From Eudorina sp. 2006-703-Eu-15 (taxonomy: Eukaryota > Chlorophyta > Chlorophyceae > Chlamydomonadales > Volvocaceae): a DNA stretch of 64,000 nt. The translations under genes and the position numbers were made by a program. Numbering within the stretch: the first letter of the stretch is position 1; each line of letters begins with the position of its first letter. Where the stretch lies: NCBI GenBank assembly GCA_003117195.1, contig BDSI01000036.1:271960-335959 (forward strand), in the 5' to 3' direction. Under the pieces are notes generated by a model. That model searched no databases. It saw nothing but the letters and a program-made list of their open reading frames with translations, and had not been told where the DNA came from. This document shows, one piece after another, positions 62,687-64,000 of this stretch.

Positions 62687-64000
62687 TTAGCCCTTTCCGA
62701 CGGTGGGCATGCCGTACTGCCCGAACGCGACCTTCTCCAGCCGCCCCTCCTCCGCCCACCGGGCCAGGTAGGCGGTCAGGTGCTGCCGGCTGACGGACAC
62801 ACGGGCCTGCCGCCCCAGGTGCTCCCGGATGGACTTGGGCGTGCGACAGCCGGCCTGGGGCCCGAGGGACCGACCCATGGGTCGGGAGGGGAGGGGAGGG
62901 ACCAACCCACGGGTCGGGATGAGTTATGGGCGCGGGCCGATGCGCATGCGTGTGGCTGGGTGGGTGCAACTCCGAGGGGTTCGACGCTCCTCTCCAGGTA
63001 TGCAAGTAGGGACCGCAACGAGGGAACCGACAGCGCCGTGAGACTTCGGGGCTGCCCGTCAGGCCATCATCAGCGCTCTGAGCATGATGCCCTGCAGTAC
63101 GCGTGGGTCTGCGACGAGACGGGCACGACAGCGCCCGACAGCTGCCCGTATGCGCAAACAACCAAAGGGTGGGGGGGTGCACCAGTGCTCTAGTCGTCCA
63201 GTGCGACTGCGGGACGGCTGTTTGGTGTCCCCTTCACCACCTGGCGACGTGACACGGGACACGGGACAAGGGGGAAGGGGCGAGGGGGCAATAAAGAGGG
63301 GGAGCTCTGGGGTCCCCCCTCACCTGGATGGCAGCAGAGACCGATTGGAAGCTCAGCGCGTTGCGGTTCCGGCCCCGTCGGTCCGTCCGCATCTGCAGCC
63401 CGGCCAGACGCGCCAGCTCCGGCAGCCGACCGGCATGCCGTACAGTAATGCCGTACGCGAGGTCGTGGCGGCCTGCCGCGTGCAGCTCGCCGAGGGTGGG
63501 CATCCGCGCCCACGTCCGGTCTTCCTCCTGCTGTCCCGGCGCCACCCCGTCGGCCACCGCTCCTGACCCCGACGCGGTCAGGGGCTCTGGAACCCGTTCC
63601 GCGTCTGTGGGCGGCAGTGACCCATGGGTCCCATGCAGGTGCGCGTCGGACAAGCCGGATGGCGGCTGCTGTCTCCGAGGTCGGCCGCGGCGGCGTGGCG
63701 GCGCCGCCGCGGCAACTGTTTCTCCGTCTTCGGCGCCCTCGGCCCCATCTTGGCGGAGGCGCCGTCGAGAATCCTGATCCCCGTACGAGTCCCCGTCCCC
63801 GCCGCCGTCGCGACCAACTGTCTCACGTTCCGCCCCACACGATCGTACGGCAGCAGTGCCACCGCCTTCGGGGCAGGTTGCACCATCGCCTGCGCCGCCG
63901 CCGTCACCGACCACCTCAGGGCCCATCGACGCCTCCGTCACCGCCACCGCAGCTGGCGCCGGTCCCGTCCCCGCCGCCGCCGCCGCCGCCGCCGCTTCGC
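62687..64000 (-). CDS. 3' part of an unrecognised gene with AT-hook-like motif
   Basis: Runs off the right edge. Firm blocks are an exon from beyond 64,000 to 63,324 and a last exon 62,687-62,854, with a likely middle exon from 63,051 down to about 62,995 whose donor I could not fix. The first block is Ala/Gly-rich and acidic. It then has PPRRRGRPRRQQ (an AT-hook-like RGRP core, encoded near 63,690), followed by WARMPTLGELHAAGRHDLAYG and LPELARLAGLQM. The pattern MPT..EL...GR.DL......G......GL recalls a small helical motif of plant plastid or nuclear proteins, from memory only. The last exon (TPKSIREHLGRQ; VSRQHLTAYLARWAEEGRLE) looks like a helix-turn-helix or winged-helix fold, ending VGKG-stop. 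An ATG at 63,947 could be internal. DNA binding is an inference from these two motifs. Confidence 0.55.

Overview
The window is nuclear DNA of a green alga, most likely a volvocine or other chlamydomonadalean species. The evidence is GC-rich coding DNA with many short exons and GT-AG introns, long Ala/Gly/Pro/Gln runs inside conserved proteins, secreted proteins with hydroxyproline-type Pro-Ser spacers, and TGTAA-type 3' end signals. No bacterial-type operons, CRISPR array, rRNA or tRNA gene was seen. Species cannot be decided from this sequence.

Layout. 1-5083 (-): 5' two thirds of the COPI coatomer beta subunit gene. 5498-10208 (+): complete HRD1/synoviolin ERAD ubiquitin ligase, divergent from COPB over 414 bp. 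About 11,510-18,638 (+): a large, unrecognised, low-complexity-rich protein. 22,258-29,887 (+) and 31,235-35,877 (+): two tandem paralogues for secreted modular proteins built from discoidin-like (F5/8C), PAN-like, beta-sandwich, Pro-rich and WSC modules. 36,744-41,728 (-): FAD-dependent oxidoreductase of the DAO type with eight exons and a roughly 660-bp CTG repeat in one intron. 43,336-46,266 (+): PIG-C, a subunit of the GPI-anchor GlcNAc transferase. 46.3-52.0 kb: no recognisable gene. 51,991-59,153 (+): a secreted protein with two diverged CAP/SCP-like domains, each followed by a Pro-rich spacer. 62,687 to the end (-): 3' part of a gene with an AT-hook-like motif and a helical C-terminal domain.

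Most recognisable genes belong to the secretory system or its cargo: COPI transport, ER quality control, GPI-anchor synthesis and three secreted, wall or matrix-type glycoproteins. They are probably neighbours by chance; co-expression was not testable.

Introns and intergenic DNA are rich in tandem repeats (5-, 6-, 9-, 11-, 20-, 25- and 26-bp units plus CAG/CTG). Several dispersed repeat families occur, one ending in an (ATTC)n tail as in non-LTR retroelements or SINEs. Intron-exon models below were built by eye from splice dinucleotides, reading phase and remembered family patterns. Internal boundaries were checked for phase consistency, but no alignment or transcript data were available.
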